Of a stretch of DNA of 64,000 bases, positions 48,001-55,011 are shown one piece after another (position 1 is the stretch's first letter; each line of letters begins with the position of its first letter). A program made the translations under genes and the position numbers. Below the pieces are notes generated by a model. That model worked only from the letters and a program-made list of their open reading frames with translations, was not told the DNA's origin and made no database searches. The stretch lies in the NCBI GenBank assembly GCA_033127725.1, contig AP026798.1:2108001-2172000 (forward strand). The letters run 5' to 3'. The stretch comes from Bombiscardovia nodaiensis. Its GTDB lineage: Bacteria > Actinomycetota > Actinomycetes > Actinomycetales > Bifidobacteriaceae.

Positions 48001-48371
48001 CCACCACCCAACAACTCAAAGCCACACCCGTCGGGTTGCAACGCCTCACCGTAACCGGCGTGAAATTCGACAACATACCCGCCCCCACCGGACCAACACT
48101 GGCCAACGGCACCAGCAACAAGTGGAACACCACCACACCACCCCACCCCACCGGCGACGTAGACACCACCATCGAATGGACCCTCGGCAACTACCCCCAA
48201 ACCAACTACACCCTCACCTACACCTACTGGTTCGACCTCCCAGCCGCCGGAACCATACCACTCCAACGCTACAGCGGAAGCACCATCTTCGCGCTCACCA
48301 GTGCAGCAGGCTTACTTTACGCGGGCCGCCTCGTCCGCCGACGCAAGCGCCAGCTGAGTCGAGCCCACTAA
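45015..48371 (+). CDS. cell-wall-anchored double RCC1-propeller protein 1 with poly-G tract
   Basis: 1118 residues. The signal peptide contains three glycines (20-22) encoded by a run of ten G and is probably cut after PTHA. An N-terminal cap is followed by seven RCC1 repeats (about 75-460), each with the pattern QVSAGxxHSLALGSDGxxYAWG. Next are a beta domain, one InlB B-repeat (about 531-602: FIVHFALGG to HWFDGWF to TLTAKWE), and a second cap with seven more RCC1 repeats (about 630-995). The end is a beta domain, LPAAG near 1075, hydrophobic segment and RRRKRQ tail. Two complete seven-blade propellers are inferred. The protein should be wall-anchored by a sortase; its ligand is unknown. A close paralogue lies 6.2 kb downstream in the same direction. 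Confidence 0.9.
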   Translation: MHRHRSIGTFVLALGLIFLGGGVLPFVQPTHADPAQNELQNQLIRGGNSGSETVDGFTLSPIKGPANMDATATVTPPSAPAGVHFTQVSAGTSHSLALGSDGSVYSWGSNSWGQLGNDDDSNPSGVSLALRVHTPSNVRFTQVSAGDYHSLALTSDGKIYAWGINRFGQLGDGTASTQYAPVLVRQGALPTQAHYTAISAGGNHSLALGSDGKAYAWGLNYSGELGTNSNVSSSTPVQVQQGELPAGQRYLQVSASAAHSVALGSDGYVYGWGQNSEGELGNNSVSDQMLPVRAAPLPGGRPCKQVSTGAWNTAAVDSNGDAFVWGNNDYGQIGDNTNTVRYTPAKVLRGALPAGVTFTQISVGYTFVIALGSNGRAYAWGNNSTGQLGDTTTTNRSTPVWAGPGAVPAGKRFTQISAGNQHSLALGTDHKAYGWGWNNSGELGNGGTATGYEPGLVAVPKYTIVSVSFGTKPVTQYTVDSSTGAWKMQVPRGAIGTVNVPVNYRLDTINPDGTVTQGPPQTATLHYEYKGVFIVHFALGGAPSSAVPDQYVFSDDPQPIKWPDPMSTWANHWFDGWFKTDGNPWDFSKPVTASMTLTAKWEAYQFTLNPNSGSTNGHAKTVVTAPDPPKGIRYTQVTAGWYHSVAIGSDGNTYAWGHNQYGQLGTDDTTGTNQSQPVRVHTPTGVHFLTVDAGYWHTFATGSDGKLYAWGFNGDGRLGVGGVASQLKPAPVKTDNLPAGTRLVTASAGGYHSLGIDSNGQLYTWGGNDKGELGTNDLAGRLIPTPVTTNIPTGTRFKQVSAGFQYSEALDTNGHLYAWGENANGQLGVNDYTQRNIPTPVITDNITPGTQIAQVSSGAYHTLATDTNGRPYAWGNNNNGQLSITGITQAPKPTPINTTGITPNVRIESVKAGAYYSMALDNNGRAYTWGYNDYGQLGSNDLTQHNLATAINTDNITVNTRIIQITGNYYHSLAINNQYTTYAWGANSNGQIGNGTTTQQLKATPVGLQRLTVTGVKFDNIPAPTGPTLANGTSNKWNTTTPPHPTGDVDTTIEWTLGNYPQTNYTLTYTYWFDLPAAGTIPLQRYSGSTIFALTSAAGLLYAGRLVRRRKRQLSRAH
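45072..45081 (+). repeat. G10 homopolymer in the signal-peptide codons of RCC1 protein 1
   Basis: Ten consecutive G encode Gly20-22 and the first base of Val23. G11 reads into TGA about ten codons later; G9 reads into TAG about 35 codons later. Such a tract is prone to slipped-strand mispairing. Confidence 0.85.
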
Positions 48372-48500
48372 CCAGCGAGGCTCCAAGCGCGCGAAGGAGC
48401 ATCGGCATCCGCCTAAGAGCCAAAGCCGCCCGAGCTACTCAATTTGGTCTCGGCATCACAGTCGTTTGAGCCTGCCCAAGTCCTCCCCTGCCAATAGGAA

Positions 48501-50243
48501 TTAGCTGGACTTGTGGCGGGTTTGGCGGCGCTTGGAAGCGCGGTTTTTAATGATGATGTCGAGCACAATCCAGGCGGAGAGAACGAAGGCGACCACGTAG
48601 CCCAAGAGTGAGACCCAGGGAATGCCGAAGAAGAATGGTTTGATTCGGGCGAAGTAAACGATCGAAGAGCCCACGTACAGACCCACTACAATCAGGGCCA
48701 TAGCCAGGCGGTTCACCATGTCGGAGAGCTGGCGCAAGGGCTCCTCGGAACCCACAATCTGCATGTTGGTGCGCAGCTGCCCGCGCGTGAGCATCCGGGT
48801 CGCAGTGCGCGACTCGGCCAGCGCCTCCAAGAGCCCGTGCACGGCCTTATCAGTCTCCACACCGAGCTTTTTGCTGCCCTGCTTGAGTTGGTCAGGCAGG
48901 TTGGTTGAGGAAGTAACGTGCTTGGAGATGATCTCCACCATGTTGGCGTCGGGCAAGAATTCGTCCAGCAGCCCTTCCAGCGTGACCAAGCAGCGAGCTA
49001 CCATCGTGACCGAGCTGGGCACCTTAATATGGTGCCGCTGGGCCAGGAGCATGACCGAGCTGATGTACTCGCCAATGTTGAGGTCGGCCAGGTCCACCTT
49101 GCCGTACTCTTGCACAATGGAATCCAGGTCGGAGAGCAGGGAGGAGTAGTCGTCCGGCCGGGTCTCGGAGGTGCCAGTAAAGCGCAGGAGTCCCTCCGCC
49201 AGCGCTGGCGAATCCTCCTTGCCCACCGCAAAAATCATGTCTTTGAGCACCGAGCGCGTCTTGCCGTCCAAGCGACCGACCATGCCCAAATCGATGAGCA
49301 CAATCTTGCCGCCGCGCACAATAATATTGCCCGGGTGGGGGTCGGCGTGGAAGAAGCCCGCGTCCAAAATCTGAGTGGCGTAGTTGTCGACCAGCTTGGT
49401 GCCAATTTCGCCCAAATCGTAGCCCGCCTTCACCAGCTGGCCGGGGTGGGAGACGGAAATGCCATCCACGTACTCCATCACCACGACGTGCTCGGTGCAG
49501 TACTGGGGGTAGGGCTTGGGGCAGGTGATGTACTTGTACTGCCTGCAAAACTCGCGGAATACCGCCAAATTCTTGGCTTCGTCGGCAAAGTTGGTCTCCG
49601 TTTGGAAGGTCTGCCAGAGCTCTTCCACCACGCCTTTGATGTCCACGACTTGCGCGCGACTGCCCATCAGCCGGTCCGCCCACTTGACGAAGGAGCGCAT
49701 GATGTCAATGTCTTGAACCATGGTCTCGCGCACGCCCGGCCGCTGCACTTTGACGGCCACATCCTCGCCGGTCACCAGCCGCGCCCGGTGCACTTGCGCC
49801 AGCGAAGCCGAGCCCAGCGGCGTGGAGTCAATCGAAGCGAAAATTTCGTCCAGCGGCCGGTCGTACTCCTGGGCCAGCGCGTCCATCACCGTGGAGTAGG
49901 GAATCGGGTCCGCGTCCGCGCGCAGCTTGGAAAGCTCCCGGCAGAAGGCCTCGGGCAGGATCTCCGAGCGCATGGAGAGGATCTGGCCCATCTTCACAAA
50001 CGTGGGGCCCAGAGCCTCGAACATGAGCCGCATGGTCACGGGAGTCAGGCCGTGCAAGACGTCGAAGTGGGCAGCAATACGCCCTATCTGCCGCAGGCGC
50101 TTGAGCCGGGCACGCCGGGTGGGCCGGTATCCCCCGTCTTCACCGCCCGCCCCTTGCGAGCTGAGGCCAAAAATGCCGATGGTCGGCACCTGCTGGGACT
50201 GAGTTTTGGCGCGCGAGTTCGTGCCACCGTCACTGCTCGCCAT
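48501..50243 (-). CDS. UbiB/AarF/ABC1 family atypical kinase
   Basis: 580 residues. The UbiB kinase-like core shows the KxGQ motif (FVKMGQILSMRSEILPEAFC), the Ala-rich loop GSASLAQVHRARL, VAVKVQRPGV, and HADPHPGNIIVRGGKIVLIDLGMVG with the catalytic HxDPHPGN and DLG. Two membrane helices close the C-terminus (ALIVVGLYVGSSIVYF, and GYVVAFVLSAWIVLDII). UbiB proteins are ATPases linked to quinone or other lipid metabolism. Since bifidobacteria lack ubiquinone, its role here is unknown. It lies between the two RCC1 genes on the opposite strand. Confidence 0.93.
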   Translation of the reverse strand: MASSDGGTNSRAKTQSQQVPTIGIFGLSSQGAGGEDGGYRPTRRARLKRLRQIGRIAAHFDVLHGLTPVTMRLMFEALGPTFVKMGQILSMRSEILPEAFCRELSKLRADADPIPYSTVMDALAQEYDRPLDEIFASIDSTPLGSASLAQVHRARLVTGEDVAVKVQRPGVRETMVQDIDIMRSFVKWADRLMGSRAQVVDIKGVVEELWQTFQTETNFADEAKNLAVFREFCRQYKYITCPKPYPQYCTEHVVVMEYVDGISVSHPGQLVKAGYDLGEIGTKLVDNYATQILDAGFFHADPHPGNIIVRGGKIVLIDLGMVGRLDGKTRSVLKDMIFAVGKEDSPALAEGLLRFTGTSETRPDDYSSLLSDLDSIVQEYGKVDLADLNIGEYISSVMLLAQRHHIKVPSSVTMVARCLVTLEGLLDEFLPDANMVEIISKHVTSSTNLPDQLKQGSKKLGVETDKAVHGLLEALAESRTATRMLTRGQLRTNMQIVGSEEPLRQLSDMVNRLAMALIVVGLYVGSSIVYFARIKPFFFGIPWVSLLGYVVAFVLSAWIVLDIIIKNRASKRRQTRHKSS

Positions 50244-50602
50244 ATCTCATCCCTTCTCGCCTCTGCAGCTCTTCCGCAACGCAGCCGTATTCAGCCTTAC
50301 TCCCGCAACGCTCGGCATTTTGACCGGCCTCACTCATACAGCGCAGGCCGTCGCCGCCAGTCGCGGACAGCAGCGCGCACGAGCCTAACCCGCACACAGC
50401 CCTAGCCCATACACAAATATCTAGCCCATGCACAAACCTAGCCCACGCGCAGACCCAGACCCAGCCACAATCTCAGCTCACAGCAGGCCCCGCACTATCC
50501 GGCCCGATAAGGCAGCCAACGCTCTTGCCGATACTCTCTCACCAACAGCGCTTTTGGCCCCAGACTCAGCCCGAATCTGTACTGGCTTACTTCCGCTACA
50601 GT
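50244..50602. other. intergenic with three short direct repeats
   Basis: No gene seen in this 359-bp stretch. CTAGCCCA(T/C)(A/G)C(A/G)CA occurs three times, at about 50402, 50421 and 50438. They lie in the region upstream of the minus-strand ubiB-like gene. Significance unknown. Confidence 0.4.
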
Positions 50603-50923
50603 TTATTCTTGAGTCTTAATGTTGTACACGCTGCCAGGCGTGGGCGTAGGCATTGCGGGAGTAGGGTCCGCAGGCGCAGGGTTCGCCGGAGTCTCGCCAG
50701 CTGGTGCCGCCGCCTGAGCCGGAGCAGCCTTGCGCTCTTCGCGCTGCTGGGTGGCCTTGTGCTTGAGCTCAGTGTTGAGCTGCTTGCCCTGCTCAACGGT
50801 CAGCTCGCCCTTCTGGACCAGCTGGTCCACAATCTCCTGGCCCTTTTCTACGCCGGTAGCCAGAGCGCCGATGCCCGCCAGCATCACCTTGCGCAGCCCG
50901 TCTCCAAAATTATAATCGCCCAT
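50603..50923 (-). CDS. phasin-like small coiled-coil protein
   Basis: 106 residues from ATG 50923, which has AAGGAGG at ideal spacing; the frame is open to 51088 but that part lacks a ribosome site. It starts MGDYNFGDGLRKVMLAGIGA, then VEKGQEIVDQLVQKGELTVE and QGKQLNTELKHKATQQREE. This is the short phasin/PhaF-like helical module found as a conserved small protein in Actinobacteria. The C-terminal 40 residues are Pro/Ala/Thr-rich. No polyhydroxyalkanoate genes are present, so the function is unknown. Confidence 0.7.
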   Translation of the reverse strand: MGDYNFGDGLRKVMLAGIGALATGVEKGQEIVDQLVQKGELTVEQGKQLNTELKHKATQQREERKAAPAQAAAPAGETPANPAPADPTPAMPTPTPGSVYNIKTQE

Positions 50924-51195
50924 CGTATGCCTCCTTGATCCAACCGCGCGCTCAAGCCCGCAGTCCGTCCTCCCCATTCTAGCCGCATTTCCCGCTCCCG
51001 GCACCCCCCTCCCCTCGGGCGCTGCTCCCACAAAATCAGCCAAATGCGGCGAGTGTTGTTCGCCGCGTGTACCAAATTCGCTGCCCATCCCCTATAATGG
51101 TGACAGAATAAGGGAAAACTGCGCCCATTGGGGAATGCCGCGCAGGCCAGTCGAACAGCAGCAATACGCTCATTACCAGCCACAGGGGTACCCAC

Positions 51196-54100
51196 ATGCG
51201 TCGTTTCCGTGCCATCAATGCGATAGTGCTAGCCCTCGCATTATTGTCCTTGGGGGGGGGGCAATCCCTGCTCACGCCCCAAGCGCACGCTGACCCCATA
51301 ACCGACGCCCAAGGCTTCTCCCTCAACCCCACCTACGGCCCTGCGGCCGGCGGCAACGACGTCACCATCACACCACCCTTCAAAACTACCATAAAGTTCA
51401 AGCAAATTTTCGTTGGTGAAGTTCACACAATAGCGCTTGACGCTGAAGGTAATGCTTGGGCTTGGGGACAAAACGCGTATGGCAACCTCGGAAACGGAAC
51501 CACAACCAACAATGTGTATTCGTACTCAGCATTACCCTCTCGCGTACTCACTCCACCTGGGGTTCAGTTCAAAACCATCAGCGTTGGAGGAATGTCAAAT
51601 CTGGCAATCGGTAACGACGGCAACACGTACGCATGGGGAGAAAATTCTTCTGGCCAACTCGGAGTCGGCAGCACGGACAATCTCAATACGCCAGTGTTGG
51701 TAACAACACCGAGTAACGTGAAATTCATAGCAGTAAGCGCCGGACGAACGCATTCATTAGCTATTGGAAATGATGGCAACACCTACGCATGGGGAAACAA
51801 CACATACGGGCAACTCGGAGACGGCACCACAACAAATCATTACGTACCGGCTAAAGTTGACACTGGTATACGTTTCACAACCATCAGCACGGGCTACTTT
51901 TTTTCCCTGGCGTTAGACCAATATGGCAAGGCCTACGCATGGGGAAGCAACTCCGGTTATACCCGTACCGTTGGTGTACTAGGCGTGGGAGATACTACCT
52001 CGCCGCGAATTCTGCGTCCTACACCAGTAGCAGGCACGAGCACTCATTTCAAGACCGTCAGTGCCAGCACATTCCAGTACAACTTTTCAGTTGGGATCAG
52101 TAAAGACGACGGCAACACCTACGCATGGGGAGAGAATGACCACGGTCAACTCGGTGACGGCACAACTAGTAACCGAAACAGTCCTGTCAGAGTCCTAGCA
52201 CCAGTACCTTTTACTGATATTAAGGCGGGAGGCTGGCATGTTCTCGCTCTCGGTACGGACCACCAAGTCTATGCATGGGGGTGGAACAGCGATTTCTATC
52301 AACCGAGTAGCGGCTTAATTGGTGACGGCAGCATCATTGACCGTCACACACCAGTTAAGGTTAGCCAACCGACCGGTGTAGCTGCCAACTACCAAATCAC
52401 CAGTATCGGCGCAGGAGCTACCAGTTCAGCCTCTATAGGCAGTGACGGATCCGCGTACGGTTGGGGCCCTAACAAATGGGGCAACATCGGAGACGGCACC
52501 AACACCACCCGACTCAGCCCAGTCAGAATAGCCAACCCTAAAATCGTAATCACTGGTATTAGCTTTGACACCACCAACGTTAGCGGCTACACACATGACA
52601 CCACCACTGACCTGTGGCATGTGAAAGCACCAGCTCACCCAGCAGGCACGGTGAAAGTCCGCATCAAATGGACGCTGAACGGTACCGCTCAAACCGATGC
52701 ACTCTTGGACTACAAGTATCGAACCTCGTACATAGTTCACTTCAACCTGGGCGGAGCGCCCGGAACCACGCCCGCAGACCAAACCGTCTACTCTGACGAC
52801 CCGCAGCCTATTAAGTGGCCTGATCCTATGCCTACCTGGGAGCATCATTGGTTTGATGGTTGGTTCGATGCTAACGGTAGCCCCTGGGACTTTAGTAAGC
52901 CGGTCACCGCTGAAATGACTTTGACCGCGAAGTGGGAGACTTACCAGTTCAGTATCAACCCCACGGGTGGGTCCACCAACGGTCACTCCAAGGCTGTGGT
53001 CACCGCTCCGGACCCGCCTAAGGGTATTCGCTACACGCAAGTGTCTACAGGCTGGTTCCATTCGGTAGCTATCGGCTCCGATGGGAACACCTACGCCTGG
53101 GGGCAGAATAGTGTAGGCCAACTCGGTAACGAAGACAGTGCGAACGCCTCCCAATCCCAACCCGTACGAGTCCACGCCCCCGCAGGCGTACACTTCCTGT
53201 CAATAAGCGCCGGTTACTGGCATACCCTGGCCATCGGTTCTGATGGTAAAGCCTACGCTTGGGGATTCAACGGTGGAGGACGACTAGGGGTCGGCGACAC
53301 TGCTAACAAAACCAAACCCACACCCCTGAACACCGACAACCTACCTGCTGGAGCCCGCTTCACCTGCGTAAGCGGCGGGGGATGGCATTCAAGCGCTATC
53401 GACAGCAACGGTACAGCCTACGCTTGGGGAGCTAACGATTACTATCAAGTAGGGGTCAACGACACTATCGACCGGCTCATCCCCACCCCCGTTGCCACCA
53501 GCACCATACCCACCGGTACCCGCTTCACCCAAGTCAGCGCCGGCTACCGGTACACGCTCGTCCTGGACACTACCGGCAAAATCTACGGCTGGGGTTCCAA
53601 CGATAACGGGCAACTCGGCACCGGCAACCTAGCCGATGGCCGAACACCGGTAGCCAGCAAAATAGACCACCTGCCAGCAGGCACCACTTTCGCGCAAATC
53701 AGTGCTGGCGGCTACCACAGTCTCGCCATCGACACCACCGGCAAAGCCTACTCCTGGGGCAACAACCACGAAGGAGAACTCAGCCAACCCGGCACCGTAA
53801 CAGTAACGAACATTACTGCTATTAACAGCAGCAACATCACACCAGGCACCCGCATCAACCAAGTCCAAGCAGGCGCCTACTACAGCATGTTCCTGGACAG
53901 CAACGGCCGAGCCTACTCGTGCGGCTACAACGACTATGGACAACTCGGCAGCAACGATCTCACCCAACGCAGCCTCGCCACCGCCATCAACACCGACAAC
54001 ATCACCGTCAACACCCGCATCATCCAAATCACCGGCAACTACTACCACTCCCTGGCCATCAACAACCAATACACCACCTACGCCTGGGGCAACAACGCAG

Positions 54101-54525
54101 ACGGTGAAATCGGCAACGGCACCACCACCCAACAACTCAAAGCCACACCCGTAGGCCTCCAACGCCTGACCGTAACCGGCGTGAAATTCGACAATATTGC
54201 CGCCCCCACCGGGCCAACACTGGCCAACGGAACCAGCAACAAGTGGAACGTCACCACACCACCCCACCCCACCGGCGACGTAGACACCACCATCACCTGG
54301 ACCCTAGGCGGCTACCCCCAGGACAACTACATCCTCACCTACACCTACTGGTTCGACCTCCCAGCCGCCGGAGCCATCCCCCTCCAGCGCTACAGCGGTG
54401 CTACGTTTATAGCCCTGACCGCCATCACGGCAGTATCTCTCGCAGGCCACCAGCTATCACAGGCCCGCAAACGCAAAGCAGGCCGCCACTCACCCCGCCC
54501 GAATCAATCAAACTCCCGAAACTAA
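51196..54525 (+). CDS. cell-wall-anchored double RCC1-propeller protein 2 with poly-G tract
   Basis: 1109 residues with the same plan as RCC1 protein 1. The signal peptide has Gly20-22 encoded by a G10 run and a probable cut after QAHA. Seven RCC1 repeats (about 65-440) include longer inserts in blades 4-6. A beta domain and one InlB B-repeat (about 511-581: YIVHFNLGG, HWFDGWF, TLTAKWE) lead to seven more RCC1 repeats (about 611-975), a beta domain, LPAAG near 1054, hydrophobic segment and basic tail. The first propeller has diverged strongly from protein 1, whereas the InlB repeat and second propeller stay close, in parts nearly identical in DNA. A TATAAT at 51093-51098 and AGGGG before the ATG are its likely signals. 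Confidence 0.9.
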   Translation: MRRFRAINAIVLALALLSLGGGQSLLTPQAHADPITDAQGFSLNPTYGPAAGGNDVTITPPFKTTIKFKQIFVGEVHTIALDAEGNAWAWGQNAYGNLGNGTTTNNVYSYSALPSRVLTPPGVQFKTISVGGMSNLAIGNDGNTYAWGENSSGQLGVGSTDNLNTPVLVTTPSNVKFIAVSAGRTHSLAIGNDGNTYAWGNNTYGQLGDGTTTNHYVPAKVDTGIRFTTISTGYFFSLALDQYGKAYAWGSNSGYTRTVGVLGVGDTTSPRILRPTPVAGTSTHFKTVSASTFQYNFSVGISKDDGNTYAWGENDHGQLGDGTTSNRNSPVRVLAPVPFTDIKAGGWHVLALGTDHQVYAWGWNSDFYQPSSGLIGDGSIIDRHTPVKVSQPTGVAANYQITSIGAGATSSASIGSDGSAYGWGPNKWGNIGDGTNTTRLSPVRIANPKIVITGISFDTTNVSGYTHDTTTDLWHVKAPAHPAGTVKVRIKWTLNGTAQTDALLDYKYRTSYIVHFNLGGAPGTTPADQTVYSDDPQPIKWPDPMPTWEHHWFDGWFDANGSPWDFSKPVTAEMTLTAKWETYQFSINPTGGSTNGHSKAVVTAPDPPKGIRYTQVSTGWFHSVAIGSDGNTYAWGQNSVGQLGNEDSANASQSQPVRVHAPAGVHFLSISAGYWHTLAIGSDGKAYAWGFNGGGRLGVGDTANKTKPTPLNTDNLPAGARFTCVSGGGWHSSAIDSNGTAYAWGANDYYQVGVNDTIDRLIPTPVATSTIPTGTRFTQVSAGYRYTLVLDTTGKIYGWGSNDNGQLGTGNLADGRTPVASKIDHLPAGTTFAQISAGGYHSLAIDTTGKAYSWGNNHEGELSQPGTVTVTNITAINSSNITPGTRINQVQAGAYYSMFLDSNGRAYSCGYNDYGQLGSNDLTQRSLATAINTDNITVNTRIIQITGNYYHSLAINNQYTTYAWGNNADGEIGNGTTTQQLKATPVGLQRLTVTGVKFDNIAAPTGPTLANGTSNKWNVTTPPHPTGDVDTTITWTLGGYPQDNYILTYTYWFDLPAAGAIPLQRYSGATFIALTAITAVSLAGHQLSQARKRKAGRHSPRPNQSNSRN
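51252..51261 (+). repeat. G10 homopolymer in the signal-peptide codons of RCC1 protein 2
   Basis: Ten consecutive G cover the last base of Leu19 and all of Gly20-22, the same codons as in RCC1 protein 1. G11 reads into TGA and G9 into TAA, both within 20 codons. Confidence 0.85.
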
Positions 54526-55011
54526 AATATTCCGCTCGCGCCCAACCCAGCCGTCAAGGCCGAGGCGCAGCCCCCAAAGCAACGGAAAGAAGAGCGCAGC
54601 GCAGTCCCAAACCCGCGATGCGCCAGCGAGCTGTTGGTGGGGTTGGTTGCGAAGCAATAAGAAGTTCCCCTTGCTGAACAACCAACCCCACCAACAGCGC
54701 CCCCAGAGTAAAAACGCAACAATCAACGCACCAACTGCGCCCCCAGAGACAAAACAAACCAATTCACGCATAATCAGCGCATCAAAGAGACGAAACGAAC
54801 CAATCAGAGCGCAAACCAAGTAATGCTCACGCCCACCAGCACCCCCAGAGCTAAACGAAAGAATCCTAGAAAAGGGCAGAGAAGACACCCCCAGTTGAGA
54901 GAGCGAACACCCGTCCGCCCGTGGCAAAGAACCTAAAACATGAGCCAGCACATCAAAGAACAAGACGAAACAATCAGGGCACAATACAGCGAGCAGCGTG
55001 TATCGTTAGCT
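54526..55011. other. repetitive, strand-asymmetric non-coding region with a long inverted repeat
   Basis: The plus strand is rich in A and C. A perfect 20-bp inverted repeat (54630-54649 with 54679-54698; arms start GCTGTTGGTGGGG) has a 29-base loop and no T-run. After it, GCGCCCCCAGAG or a close variant recurs at about 54697, 54736 and 54845, and CATCAAAGA...GACGAAAC...AATCAG occurs twice (near 54780 and 54951). A minus-strand 158-codon frame crosses the region but looks non-coding. It lies between the convergent RCC1-2 and GH1 genes. Confidence 0.55.
54630..54698. repeat. perfect 20-bp inverted repeat, 29-nt spacer
   Basis: GCTGTTGGTGGGGTTGGTTG and its exact complement face each other. A shorter GCAA/TTGC pair lies inside the loop. 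It could fold as a long RNA hairpin at the 3' end of the RCC1-2 transcript, protecting or terminating it. Confidence 0.75.

Noticed and set aside
47241-48266. 341-codon minus-strand frame in RCC1 gene 1
   Set aside because: Gly/Val-rich shadow produced by the strongly C-rich coding strand; the same happens in RCC1 gene 2.
48918-50405. 495-codon plus-strand frame antisense to the ubiB-like gene
   Set aside because: Shadow of the UbiB kinase; the minus strand carries all catalytic motifs.
50924-51088. N-terminal extension of the phasin-like gene
   Set aside because: The ideal AAGGAGG sits before the ATG at 50923; the upstream part has no ribosome site and no pattern.
54508-54984. 158-codon minus-strand frame in the repetitive block
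   Set aside because: Overlaps the RCC1-2 end, runs through the 20-bp inverted repeat and direct repeats, and gives a Trp/Cys/Phe-rich sequence without a family pattern.
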